In this document: positions 14,988 to 23,196 of the stretch, in pieces
Layout of the letters: each line of letters begins with the position of its first letter
Position numbering within the stretch: the stretch's first letter is position 1
From: RFTU01 sp049423145
GTDB lineage: Bacteria; Pseudomonadota; Gammaproteobacteria; Burkholderiales; Burkholderiaceae_C
Reading direction: 5' to 3'
NCBI GenBank assembly: GCA_049423145.1
Contig: JBMSQF010000040.1
Location: forward strand, 1 to 23,270
Length of the DNA: 23,270 nt
The notes under the pieces: model-generated
Databases searched by the model: none
What the model was told of the DNA's origin: nothing
What the model saw: the letters and a program-made list of their open reading frames with translations, nothing else
Program-made: the position numbers and the translations under genes

Positions 14988-15443
14988 ATGCGATTTGACG
15001 AACTCGTCGTTGGATATGAAATCAGCGGCTCCCCGTTCTCACCGACACGGGAAACGATTCGTGAGTTTTGCGAAGCATCGCTGGATTTCAACCCGCTACA
15101 TCTGGATGACGAGTACATGAAGGGCCGCTTTGGCAAGACCGAGTTCGGCGGAATCATCATGCACGGCATGAACAACTTCGCCGTCATCACGCGCATGCTC
15201 ACCGACTGGCTCTATCCCATCGGAGGTGTCCAGCGTCGGCTCGAAACGCGATGGAAGATTCCGGTCAAGCCTGGCGACACGATCAGTCCCCGTGCAGTCA
15301 TTCGTGAGATCAAGACCACCGAGCGTAGCCGGTGGATTCGCCTGGACGTCGAGGTCCTTAACCAGCGCAACGAATTGGTGGCGCAGGGCGATGCAATGGC
15401 TGAGTTTCCGCACACCCATCACTCCACAAGAGGGCTCGCATGA
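14988..15443 (+). CDS. MaoC-fold hydratase/dehydratase, second of a pair
   Basis: 151 residues, a single hot-dog domain. It carries the MaoC motif ASLDFNPLHLDDEYMKGR, with D33, N35 and H38, followed by FGGIIMHGMNNFAVITRML, the usual substrate helix. It ends with WKIPVKPGDTISPRAVIREIKTT and ELVAQGDAMAEF. This copy is closer to the canonical hydratase motif than its upstream partner. The ATG at 14988 has GGGAG at good spacing. A much longer in-frame reading from 14736 overlaps the first gene and makes no sense as protein. The stop overlaps the next ATG as ATGA. Heteromeric MaoC hydratases with two small subunits are known for bulky acyl-CoAs; the substrate here is unknown. Confidence 0.9.
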   Translation: MRFDELVVGYEISGSPFSPTRETIREFCEASLDFNPLHLDDEYMKGRFGKTEFGGIIMHGMNNFAVITRMLTDWLYPIGGVQRRLETRWKIPVKPGDTISPRAVIREIKTTERSRWIRLDVEVLNQRNELVAQGDAMAEFPHTHHSTRGLA

Positions 15444-16453
15444 TGAGAACCAACCCGATGAAGCACGACTCTGGTCGCCGTGCCCTCGCCGCAGCGGCCA
15501 TGGGTCTGGCCTTTGGCCTTGGTACCTTGTGCATGCCAGCCTGGTCGCAGGACTTCCCTGCGGGTCAGTCGGTGAAGATCGTGGTGCCCTTCCCGCCGGG
15601 CGGCACCACCGACATCCTGGCTCGTCAACTGGCCGTGGAGTTGGGGCAGCAATGGGGCGTCTCGGTCATCGTCGAAAACAAGGCCGGCGCAAGTGGCACG
15701 ATCTTTTCCGAGCAGCTCGCACGAATGGGTCCGGACGGTCTGAATCTCATGCTCACGGCCACGCATCATGTGATCAATCCGGGCCTTTACCGCAACCTCA
15801 AGTACGACACCAAGACAGCCTTTACACCCATTTCCCTGGTGGCTTCCGTTCCCAATGTGCTGTTGGTCAATCCGGCGGTTCCGGTGAAATCTGTCCAGGA
15901 GTTCATCCAATTTGCTCGAAGCAATCCGGGCAAATTGAGCTTCGGTTCGTCGGGCAACGGAGGGGCCAACCACCTGTCGGGGGAGCTCTTCAAGTCAATG
16001 ACGGGCGTCGAGATGACCCACATCCCGTACCGTGGCGCAGCGCCCGCACTCAACGATCTGCTGGGAGGCACCATCCCCGTGATGTTCGACTCCCTGCCCG
16101 GCGTGATCCAGCACATCAAGAGTGGACGATTGAGGGCCTTGGGCGTGACCACCCTGAGCCGATCTGCTGCGGCCCCCGATATTCCGACGCTGGACGAGTC
16201 CAGCGTCAAGGGATTCGAGGCGACGGCATGGTTCGGCCTCTACGCGCCAGGGGGCATGAAGCCTGAACTGGCCCGAAAGATTTCGGTCGATGTGCTGGCG
16301 GCCCTGTCATCGACGCGCATCAGGTCCAAGTTCGCCGAGCAGGGCGCAGAGCCCGGAACCTTGTCTCAGTCTCAGTTCGCGGCCTTTGTCAACGCCGAGA
16401 TCGACAAATGGGGCAAGGTAATCGCCACGGCCAATGTGAAGTTGGATCAGTAA
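15440..16453 (+). CDS. Tripartite tricarboxylate transporter receptor (Bug/TctC family) periplasmic binding protein
   Basis: 337 residues. The signal peptide (RRALAAAAMGLAFGLGTL..., cleavage likely after AWS36) is followed by the Bug-family core: VKIVVPFPPGGTTDILARQL, VIVENKAGASGTIFSEQLA, LSFGSSGNGGANHLSGELF and VEMTHIPYRGAAPALNDLLGG. These proteins bind carboxylates in the periplasm and normally feed a TctAB membrane pair. No tctA or tctB is present here, as for most of the many orphan Bug genes in Burkholderiales, so it may serve a shared transporter or act as a sensor. The start at 15440 overlaps the MaoC stop; a second ATG follows at 15443. The CoA-transferase gene starts one base after its stop. 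Confidence 0.95.
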   Translation: MMRTNPMKHDSGRRALAAAAMGLAFGLGTLCMPAWSQDFPAGQSVKIVVPFPPGGTTDILARQLAVELGQQWGVSVIVENKAGASGTIFSEQLARMGPDGLNLMLTATHHVINPGLYRNLKYDTKTAFTPISLVASVPNVLLVNPAVPVKSVQEFIQFARSNPGKLSFGSSGNGGANHLSGELFKSMTGVEMTHIPYRGAAPALNDLLGGTIPVMFDSLPGVIQHIKSGRLRALGVTTLSRSAAAPDIPTLDESSVKGFEATAWFGLYAPGGMKPELARKISVDVLAALSSTRIRSKFAEQGAEPGTLSQSQFAAFVNAEIDKWGKVIATANVKLDQ

Positions 16454-16454
16454 C

Positions 16455-17702
16455 ATGACAGGGGCTCCCATCCCCTCAACTGGGGCCTTGTCTCACATCC
16501 GCGTCCTCGACCTTTCTCGAGTGCTCGCGGGGCCCTGGTGTACGCAGAATCTCGCCGACCTCGGGGCTGAGGTGATCAAGGTCGAACGCCCTGGCGTGGG
16601 CGATGACACTCGCGGCTGGGGCCCTCCTTGGACGGCCCGAGCCGATGCCCTTGATCGGCGACGGGACTCTACCTACTACGCCGCTGCCAATCGCGGCAAG
16701 AAGTCCCTGACCCTGGACATCTCGCGCCCTGAGGGACAGCGCATCGTGAGTGAGCTGGCCGCGGTCAGTGACGTGCTGGTCGAGAACTACAAGGTCGGTG
16801 ACCTTCGAAGATACGGGCTGGATTACGAAAGCCTGAAGGTCATCAATCCGGGTCTTGTCTACTGTTCAATCACCGGCTATGGGCAAACCGGCCCTAGCGC
16901 GTCGAAGCCAGGCTACGACTTTGTGTTCCAGGCCATTGGCGGCCTGATGAGCATCACGGGCCAGCGTGACGATCGGCCGGGCGGAGGTCCCCAGAAGGTG
17001 GGCGTGGCCATTGCGGATGTGATGACGGGCATGTACGCCACGATTGCAATCCTGGCAGCGCTGAATCACCGAGCAAACAGTGGCAAGGGTCAGTACATCG
17101 ATATGGCCTTGCTGGACAGCATCGTCGCCCTGGGCGGCAATCAGGTGACGGGCTACTTCGCTTCGGGGTCGCCGCCGCGGCGATACGGCAACGCCCACGC
17201 AAGCCTTGTGCCCTATCAGGTGTTTGAGGCGACTGACGGGGAGTTGGTTGTGGCAGTGGGCAACGACACCCAATGGCAGCGGTTTTGTGAAGCCCTCGAT
17301 CGGCCTGACTTGGCCAGCGACCCGCGTTGGACGAAAGTCACTGGCCGCATTACCGGGCGCGAGATCCTCATTCCCGAGTTGGAGAAGACCATGCGCTGCC
17401 GTGGTGTTGAGGAATGGGTCAAGAGGCTGGAATCCAGGGACGTCCCCTGCGGGCGAATCAACGACTATGCGCAGGTGTTCGAGGACCCGCAGGTTCGCCA
17501 TCGGGCACTCCGGGTGGATATGCCGGGCCCTGATGGGTCAACGGTGTCCACTATCGCCAGCCCTTTGAGGCTGATGGGGACTCCAGTGCGGTATACGAGA
17601 CCGCCACCAAGGCTTGGCAATTCGGTCGACGATGTTCTGGGCGGAATCCTGGGCCGCTCAGCCGAGGAGATTGCCATTTATCGTGCCAGCGGCATCGTCT
17701 GA
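16455..17702 (+). CDS. CaiB/BaiF-family (class III) CoA-transferase
   Basis: 415 residues. It moves CoA between carboxylic acids through an aspartyl-CoA intermediate. The N-terminal Rossmann part has IRVLDLSRVLAGPWCTQNLADLGAEVIKVERP and GDDTRGWGPP. The catalytic aspartate, by alignment from memory with formyl-CoA transferase D169, is D188 in VGVAIADVMTGMYA. The rest includes GKGQYIDMALLDSIVALGG, NAHASLVPYQVFEATDG and the C-terminal GRINDYAQVFEDPQVRHR. It starts one base after the Bug-receptor stop, so it is in the same operon. It probably activates the acid bound by that receptor, making the substrate for the MaoC pair. The acid cannot be named; itaconate, mesaconate, succinate-type and aromatic acids are all known for this family. 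Confidence 0.95.
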   Translation: MTGAPIPSTGALSHIRVLDLSRVLAGPWCTQNLADLGAEVIKVERPGVGDDTRGWGPPWTARADALDRRRDSTYYAAANRGKKSLTLDISRPEGQRIVSELAAVSDVLVENYKVGDLRRYGLDYESLKVINPGLVYCSITGYGQTGPSASKPGYDFVFQAIGGLMSITGQRDDRPGGGPQKVGVAIADVMTGMYATIAILAALNHRANSGKGQYIDMALLDSIVALGGNQVTGYFASGSPPRRYGNAHASLVPYQVFEATDGELVVAVGNDTQWQRFCEALDRPDLASDPRWTKVTGRITGREILIPELEKTMRCRGVEEWVKRLESRDVPCGRINDYAQVFEDPQVRHRALRVDMPGPDGSTVSTIASPLRLMGTPVRYTRPPPRLGNSVDDVLGGILGRSAEEIAIYRASGIV

Positions 17703-17925
17703 CCTCGGTTCGGAGACAGGTGGGGGTAACGTTGACATCTGGAGACCACGGTGGTGTATTCCATACATCGATAAGCTCAAGGCCCTCGCCACCGCCCACT
17801 CTCCCGTGTCCATGTCCGCCGCTCCGATGGGCGGCTTGTCCACGGTGCCGCCGCCTTTGTCGAGATTGGGTCCGTGCTGCCAGGGTGGATCTGGCTGGCG
17901 CGCTTGGCGCGGCTGCCTGGGGTGG

Positions 17926-18108
17926 TTAGCGCGCGCTGTCATCCTGCCTGGGCACCTCGGGTTCCTGGCGATCCGCCGTGGTGTCCGAGTCTGCTGGGGG
18001 CTTTTCCGGGAAGCACATCTTCGTTCCGTCCCACCGTTGCCCACACCAGCAGAACCCTTCAGCGTTGATGATGCAGGTGCCGGTGCCGCAGCAGCGTGTG
18101 TCTTCCAT
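17926..18108 (-). CDS. Small cysteine-rich protein, 60 residues
   Basis: The protein begins MEDTRCCGTGTCIINAEGFC and carries six cysteines at positions 6, 7, 12, 20, 22 and 32, followed by a hydrophilic, probably disordered acidic tail. The CCGTGTC, CWCGQRWDG and KMC segments match, as far as I recall, a small conserved hypothetical family of Burkholderiales with unknown function. The cysteine spacing suggests zinc or iron-sulfur binding. The start used is the ATG at 18108, with a partial ribosome site (AAGAAAG); an in-frame ATG at 18192 would add 28 residues of low similarity to anything. It is divergent from the ABC importer. No partner gene is visible. Confidence 0.72.
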   Translation of the reverse strand: MEDTRCCGTGTCIINAEGFCWCGQRWDGTKMCFPEKPPADSDTTADRQEPEVPRQDDSAR

Positions 18109-18363
18109 GGTCAGCTTTCTTGGTAATGGCTCAATGGTTGCCAACAACGCGGGCAGCGGGTTGGTGCGGAGAGGATTCTCTGTCGACTCCAAAGCATGAT
18201 GCGGGCATGGACTCCTTCACGCGGCACAATCTCTCGGCCCGATGCGATGGAATGATTTGCGCCTGAATGGCCCCAGGCGGCCAGGGGGGCTTTGTGAGGC
18301 ACTCCCGTCGCGAAGCCGATAGCATTCGGCGGCAAAACAACACCGCGCCCCGAGGCGCTCTAC

Positions 18364-18368
18364 AGGAG
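18364..18368 (+). promoter_or_regulatory. Ribosome-binding site of the ABC importer binding protein
   Basis: AGGAG seven bases before the ATG at 18376, which fixes the start of the first gene of the importer operon. The 267-bp gap between the small cysteine-rich gene and this start must hold the operon promoter; no convincing -35/-10 pair was recognised by eye. Confidence 0.75.
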
Positions 18369-18375
18369 ACCCAAG

Positions 18376-19584
18376 ATGACTGAAAGTACCAAGCCGATCG
18401 CCTCTCGCCGCCGCATCCTTCAGGGTGGTGCTGCCATGGGCGCCCTTTCGTTCGCTCCTGGCCTCATGGCTCAAAACGCCCCTGTGCGCATCGGCTACAG
18501 CATGTCGCGCACCGGTCCGTGGACCGGCGGTGCGCAGGTCAGCCAGGAGCCCAACTTCCTCCTGTGGGCCGAACAGCAGAACGCCGCCGGTGGACTGGAT
18601 GTGAAAGGCACCAAACGTCGCATCGAACTGATCAGCTCGGACGACCGCAGCGATGTGGAGACCGTGGTGCGCACCTATGAAAAGCTCATGGGAAGCGACA
18701 AGGTTGACCTGGTCTTGCCACCCTGGGGCAGCAATGCCAACTTCGCGGTGGCCCCGCTGGCCAATCGTTTCGGCTACCCCTTCTTGGCACCCACCGCACT
18801 CAGCCGCCGCTTGGTGGAGATGAAGCTGCCCTATTTCTTCCTGCTGCTGCAGCAGCCCAAGTCGATGTGCGACGCCTTGGTGGATATGTTCAAGGCCAAC
18901 GGTGTGCGCAGCGTGGCTTGCATCTATGTGGACGACCTCTTCGGCCTCGAAAACTACGCGGCCTTCAAGGTCGCGCTGCAGGGCACGGGCATCAACCTGG
19001 TGGAGGACAAGAGCTACCCCGGAGGCGTGAAGGACCTGTCGCCGGTGCTGCGCTCCATCAAGGACAAGAATCCCGATGCCTTCGTCGGCTTTACCTACCC
19101 GCCCGACACCATCCTGGCCAGCCGTCAGTCCAAGGAGATCGGCTTCAACCCCAAGATCTTCTACGCTTCCGTGGGCACGGCCTTCCCGCTGTACAAGAAC
19201 GTGATGACGCCCGCGGGCGCCGAGGGTGTGATGGGCATGGGTTCGTGGAACGCCAAGACCAGCCCGGGTGCCAAGGCCTACTTCGATGCCCATGTGGCCA
19301 GCCAGAAGAAGGAGCCGGATCGTTGGGCCTCGGGCGCCTGTTGGGCGGGCTTGGAGATCCTGACGGCGGCCGTCAAACAGGTGGGCCTGGACCGCAAGGC
19401 CATTCGGGACTTTGTGGCCGGCACCACCCACAAGACCATCATCGGCGACGTGAAGTTCCAAGGCAGCGAAAACGTGGGGACGCCAGGCACGGTGAGCCAA
19501 TGGCAGAACGGCGAGTTCGAGGTCGTATGGCCGGCGGCGCGCGCCACGGCCAAGCTCAACGCCAACAAGCCCGCCTGGAAGTAA
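18376..19584 (+). CDS. ABC importer periplasmic binding protein (LivJ/LivK-like, Tat signal)
   Basis: 402 residues, type I periplasmic binding fold of the Liv (Peripla_BP_6) family. The N-terminus has a twin-arginine signal, S10RRRILQGGAAMG, with probable cleavage near residue 32 (LMA/QN), so it is likely exported folded. The family marks are VRIGYSMSRTGPWTGGAQ, NAAGGLDVKGTKRRIELISSDDRSD, KLMGSDKVDLVLPPWGS and YVDDLFGLENYAAFK. It delivers a ligand to the LivHM permease encoded just downstream. The ligand is not known: relatives bind amino acids, amides, aromatic acids or urea. First gene of the operon; livH starts 4 bp after its stop. Confidence 0.94.
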   Translation: MTESTKPIASRRRILQGGAAMGALSFAPGLMAQNAPVRIGYSMSRTGPWTGGAQVSQEPNFLLWAEQQNAAGGLDVKGTKRRIELISSDDRSDVETVVRTYEKLMGSDKVDLVLPPWGSNANFAVAPLANRFGYPFLAPTALSRRLVEMKLPYFFLLLQQPKSMCDALVDMFKANGVRSVACIYVDDLFGLENYAAFKVALQGTGINLVEDKSYPGGVKDLSPVLRSIKDKNPDAFVGFTYPPDTILASRQSKEIGFNPKIFYASVGTAFPLYKNVMTPAGAEGVMGMGSWNAKTSPGAKAYFDAHVASQKKEPDRWASGACWAGLEILTAAVKQVGLDRKAIRDFVAGTTHKTIIGDVKFQGSENVGTPGTVSQWQNGEFEVVWPAARATAKLNANKPAWK

Positions 19585-19588
19585 ACAC

Positions 19589-20479
19589 TTGACACTGGGT
19601 GCATGGCTCGAGCTGATCGGCTCGGGCCTGATCACGGGCGGGGTGTATGCGCTGGTCGCACTGGGGATGAACCTCCAGTACGGCCTCATGCGCATCCTGA
19701 ACATTGCGCACGGTGAGTTCCTGATGGTGGGTGCCTACCTCACCTGGATGGCACACACCTCGCTGGGCCTGAACCCGCTCTTGATGATTCCGGTGGCCTT
19801 CGCGGTGCTGGGCGTGGCGGGCATGGCCATTCACTTCCTGTGCTTTCGCCGCCTGGTGTCCACTTCGCCCAACCTCGACATCTTCGAGGCCCGTGGCCTC
19901 ATGGTGGCCTTTGGCCTGATGTTCCTGGTGCAGAACATGGTGTCGTGGATCTGGGGTGGCGACTTGCGCGGCTATGACTTCATGACCAACCCGGTGCAGG
20001 TGGGCGGCGCACCGGTGGCTGGCAACAAGCTGGTGGTGTTCGTGCTGGCCCTGTTGTTCAGCCTGGGCCTGCTGGCCTTGCTTCGCGCCACGCTGTTGGG
20101 CAAGGGCGTGCGAGCCCTGATGCAGTCGCCGGTGGGGGCTCAGCTCGTGGGCATCGACACCAAGCGCTTGCATCCCTTCATGTTTGGCATCGGCTTGGGG
20201 CTGTCGGGCGTGGCCGGCTGCCTGCTGTCCATGGCCTACACGATTTCGCCGTCCATGGGCGAGCCCTACACCGTCACCGCGCTCATCGTCATCACGCTGG
20301 GCGGCTTCGGCAGCATGGGAGGCGCCTTGCTGGGCGGTCTGCTGCTGGGCGTGGTCGAAGCCATCGGTATGCACTACACCAATCCCTCGCTCAAGGCCCT
20401 GTTGTCCTACATCGTGTTCATCTCGGTGCTGCTGCTGCGGCCCGAGGGCCTGTTCACCCGAAAGACACGCAAGGCTTGA
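19589..20479 (+). CDS. livH: Branched-chain amino acid-type ABC permease LivH
   Basis: 296 residues with about eight membrane helices and the LivH marks GSGLITGGVYALVALGMNLQYGLMRILNIAHGEFLM (residues 11-46) and TALIVITLGGFGSMGGALLGGLLLGVVEA (about 232-261), the latter holding the EAA-like loop that meets the ATPase. The start is a TTG at 19589, because the nearest ATG (19603) is out of frame and starting later would lose the first helix; GGAAG lies upstream, within the end of the previous gene. Together with LivM it forms the channel. livM follows 15 bp later. Confidence 0.95.
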   Translation: MTLGAWLELIGSGLITGGVYALVALGMNLQYGLMRILNIAHGEFLMVGAYLTWMAHTSLGLNPLLMIPVAFAVLGVAGMAIHFLCFRRLVSTSPNLDIFEARGLMVAFGLMFLVQNMVSWIWGGDLRGYDFMTNPVQVGGAPVAGNKLVVFVLALLFSLGLLALLRATLLGKGVRALMQSPVGAQLVGIDTKRLHPFMFGIGLGLSGVAGCLLSMAYTISPSMGEPYTVTALIVITLGGFGSMGGALLGGLLLGVVEAIGMHYTNPSLKALLSYIVFISVLLLRPEGLFTRKTRKA

Positions 20480-20494
20480 CCGGGTGATCCATTC

Positions 20495-21511
20495 ATGAAC
20501 GACCGTCAACTGCTCACCCGCGACCTGCTCGTGCTCTTCGGCCTTACCGGCTGGGGGCTGAGCCTGCCCTACCTCGGCAGCGAGTTCATGGTGTCCATGG
20601 GCCTGACCTGCCTGATGTATGTGGCCTTGTCCAGCAGTTGGGGCCTGTTCTGCGGCAGCACCCGCTACCTCTCGTTGGCCACTTCGGCCTTTTTCGGCAT
20701 CGGGGCCTACACCTGCGCCATGCAGCTCGAGCAGCTCGGCTGGGTGGCCACCATCGCGCTGGGCGCGGCAGTGGCCGCCGGTGTGGCCATCGTCATGGGC
20801 GCCGCCGTGCTGCACCTGCGCGGCACCTACTTCGCGGTGCTCACCTTTGGCATGACCGAGCTGATTCGCCATGCCGTCACCTACTACGAGAAGTCCGTCA
20901 CCGGAACGGTCGGCCGGGTGTTGGCAGTGGTGCCCGAGCGCGACACGATCTATCTGACGGTGCTTCTGTTGGCGGTGCTGACCGTAGGCCTTTCCATGTG
21001 GGTGCGACGCACACGGCTGGGTCTGGCGCTCATGGGCATCGGCGCCGACGAGCAGCGTGCACAGACCCTGGGCGTGAACACGCGCTGGGTCAAGCTCGCG
21101 GGGTTCGCGATGACCGCAGCCGTGGCCGGCGCAGTGGGCGCGGCCATGTCGGTGCGCTGGACCTATATCGACCCGCACACCGTCTTCAATCCCTTCATCG
21201 GCTTCCAGACGGTGCTCATCGCGCTGATCGGCGGAGCCATGACGCTGTGGGGCCCGCTGATCGCTGCCATCGTGTTCAGCCTGCTGGCGGAAACCCTGCG
21301 CCTGCAGGCCCCGCAGGTCTACATGATGTCGCTGGGCCTGTTGCTGATTCTGTGTGTGCTGTACCTGCCCGGGGGCCTGGCCTCACTGCGCTGGGACACC
21401 TGGAAACTCTGGCGCGATGACACCCGCGCCTGGTGGAAGGAAAAGAAGCGCGAATGGACCGGGGAGAAGGCGCGCGAGAAGAAGCGCTCGAGGGAGCAGC
21501 GCCTTGTCTGA
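20495..21511 (+). CDS. livM: Branched-chain amino acid-type ABC permease LivM
   Basis: 338 residues, the second permease subunit. It carries CLMYVALSSSWGLFCGSTRYLSLATSAFFGIGAYTCA (about 35-71), LRGTYFAVLTFGMTELIRHAVTYYEKSVTGT, MGIGADEQRAQTLGVNTRWVKLAGFAMTAAVAGAVGA and FQTVLIALIGGAMTLWGPLIAAI, all typical. About nine to ten helices are expected. The C-terminus ends in an unusual highly charged, lysine/arginine/glutamate-rich tail (about residues 305-338) likely to lie in the cytosol. The ATG at 20495 is used. The stop overlaps the TTG start of livG by 8 bp. Confidence 0.95.
   Translation: MNDRQLLTRDLLVLFGLTGWGLSLPYLGSEFMVSMGLTCLMYVALSSSWGLFCGSTRYLSLATSAFFGIGAYTCAMQLEQLGWVATIALGAAVAAGVAIVMGAAVLHLRGTYFAVLTFGMTELIRHAVTYYEKSVTGTVGRVLAVVPERDTIYLTVLLLAVLTVGLSMWVRRTRLGLALMGIGADEQRAQTLGVNTRWVKLAGFAMTAAVAGAVGAAMSVRWTYIDPHTVFNPFIGFQTVLIALIGGAMTLWGPLIAAIVFSLLAETLRLQAPQVYMMSLGLLLILCVLYLPGGLASLRWDTWKLWRDDTRAWWKEKKREWTGEKAREKKRSREQRLV
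21490..21496 (+). promoter_or_regulatory. Ribosome-binding site that fixes the livG start
   Basis: GAGGGAG inside the end of livM, seven bases before the TTG at 21504. Starts further upstream would overlap livM heavily, and the next in-frame candidate (GTG at 21513) is too far from this site. Confidence 0.65.
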
Positions 21512-22331
21512 CGTGGCCACCCCAGTATTGCTTGAAGCCCGCGAGGTCACCGTGCGCTTTGGTGGTCTGGTGGCCGTTGACAGTGTCAGCACGGCATTCC
21601 GAGCCGGTGAACTGGTGGGCATCATCGGCCCCAACGGCGCTGGCAAGACCACCTTTTTCAACGCCATCAGTGGTGTGACTGAACCGACTTCGGGCCGCCT
21701 CCTCGCCGCGGGGCGCGACCTCACCGGTGCCGGCCCGCACCGCTTTGCCGGGCGCGGACTGGCCCGCACCTTTCAGACGCCGCGCGTCTTTACCGACCTC
21801 AGCGTCCAGGCCAACATTGAATTCGGCCTGAAGTTCGCCGGGCGCCGGCGCCGCAAGTGGATCTTCTGGGGCGACGAGGTGGGCGTGCCATGGGCCCTGC
21901 GCGACGCCGCCGGCATCCTCCGCTTGGTGGGCCTGAGCGAGCAGGCGGCGCTGCGAGCGGGCGATGTCACCCCCTCGCAGCAGCGTCTCTTGGAGATTGG
22001 CATGGCGCTGTCGACCCGGCCTCGGGTGCTGCTGCTCGATGAAGTGGCCGCTGGCCTGACCGAGGCCGAGGTGGTGGCCATGGCGCGGCTGATTCGGCGC
22101 CTGCGCGATGAACTGGACCTCACCGTGGTGTGGATCGAGCACGCCGTCAAGATCCTGCTGCGCCATGTGGAGCGCGTGATCGTCCTGCACCAGGGGCGCA
22201 AGATCGCCGATGGCCCGCCACGCGAGGTCGTGCGTGATCCGCAGGTGATTGAAGCCTACCTGGGCGACGAGATGAGTGAGGACGAAACCGTGGAGACGCC
22301 CGACGCCTCACCGACAGGGGGCCGCGCATGA
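21504..22331 (+). CDS. livG: Branched-chain amino acid-type ABC ATPase LivG, with unusual signature motif
   Basis: 275 residues from a TTG start. Walker A GPNGAGKTT is at 42-50, the Q-loop is Q91 (LARTFQTPRVF), Walker B VLLLDE is at 175-180 and the switch histidine is H213 (WIEHAVKIL). The ABC signature, normally LSYGQQ or LPYGQQ in LivG, reads VTPSQQ (155-160), so the conserved glycine is replaced by serine; the residue after Walker B is valine (DEVAAGL) rather than proline. This may mark a LivG subfamily or a weak second ATP site in the LivG/LivF heterodimer. It overlaps livM by 8 bp and livF by 4 bp (ATGA). Confidence 0.94.
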   Translation: MSDVATPVLLEAREVTVRFGGLVAVDSVSTAFRAGELVGIIGPNGAGKTTFFNAISGVTEPTSGRLLAAGRDLTGAGPHRFAGRGLARTFQTPRVFTDLSVQANIEFGLKFAGRRRRKWIFWGDEVGVPWALRDAAGILRLVGLSEQAALRAGDVTPSQQRLLEIGMALSTRPRVLLLDEVAAGLTEAEVVAMARLIRRLRDELDLTVVWIEHAVKILLRHVERVIVLHQGRKIADGPPREVVRDPQVIEAYLGDEMSEDETVETPDASPTGGRA

Positions 22332-23140
22332 TGTGGCACCGACCAGAGGGCTTCCGCTTGGGCGGCACCGCGCGCGCCCGCCTGCGCGTGTGGGGCCTGA
22401 CGGCAGCTTACGGCCCGGTGCAGGTCTTGCGCGGCCTCACCTTTGAAGTCAAGCCAGGGCTTACCGTGATCCTGGGCCCCAATGGCGCGGGAAAGACCAC
22501 GCTGCTGCGCGCACTCAACGGCCTGATCCCGCGCGGCGGCGACGCCACACTTGACGGCGAAGAGTTGCCCGAAAAGACCCACGAGATCGTTCGCGCCGGC
22601 GTGAGTCTCGTTCCGGAAGGCCGCCAGTTGTTTGGCCAGATGACCGTGCGTGAGAACCTCGAGTTGGGCGGCTGGCTCTTCGACAGAGCCGAGCGCGAGC
22701 AGCGGATCGAACAGGCCTTCACCGATTTTCCCAAGCTGCGCGAGCGCGCCCTGCAATTGGCCGGCACCATGAGTGGGGGCGAACAACAGATGGTGGCCGT
22801 GGCCCGAGCCATGGTCAGCCGCCCGCGCCTGCTCATGCTGGATGAACCATCATTGGGTCTGGCGCCGCGCATGGTCGACGAATTGCTGGGCATGGTGCGC
22901 CGCATCGCCGATGCCGGTACCACCGTGCTGATGGTCGAGCAGAACGTGAAGAAAGCGCTGGCCGTGGCCGATCGCGGCTATGTGATGGAGCGCGGCGAGT
23001 TGGTGGCCTCGGGCGATGCGCGCCTGCTGGCGCGTTCGACCGTCGTGCGTGAGGCCTACCTGGGTGCGCAAGACAGCCAGACCACCGACGCGCGCGACGC
23101 GGTGCAGCGCCGACAGCGCTCGACCACCCCCATCCCCTGA
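22328..23140 (+). CDS. livF: Branched-chain amino acid-type ABC ATPase LivF
   Basis: 270 residues. All motifs are canonical: Walker A GPNGAGKTT (50-58), Q-loop near SLVPEGRQLFGQMTV, signature MSGGEQQM (148-155), Walker B LLMLDEPSLGLAP (168-180) and the switch histidine position occupied by glutamine-containing MVEQNVK, as is usual for LivF. An extra ~18 residues at the N-terminus (MMWHRPEGFRLGGTARAR) precede the normal family start, and the C-terminus has a hydrophilic extension after AYLGAQ. The first ATG overlaps the livG stop. Full set of importer subunits completed here; the next gene starts 56 bp later. Confidence 0.95.
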   Translation: MMWHRPEGFRLGGTARARLRVWGLTAAYGPVQVLRGLTFEVKPGLTVILGPNGAGKTTLLRALNGLIPRGGDATLDGEELPEKTHEIVRAGVSLVPEGRQLFGQMTVRENLELGGWLFDRAEREQRIEQAFTDFPKLRERALQLAGTMSGGEQQMVAVARAMVSRPRLLMLDEPSLGLAPRMVDELLGMVRRIADAGTTVLMVEQNVKKALAVADRGYVMERGELVASGDARLLARSTVVREAYLGAQDSQTTDARDAVQRRQRSTTPIP

Positions 23141-23196
23141 GCCGCATCGTCTTCAGACCGCTTCAACATTTCCCTCTCGATTCCAAGGAGCCCAAG

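Noticed and set aside
17703..17925. Possible extra gene or gene remnant between the CoA-transferase and the cysteine-rich gene
   Set aside because: Readings in both strands have poor composition and no ribosome site; I see nothing recognisable apart from a short AGCGCGCGCT palindrome near 17929.
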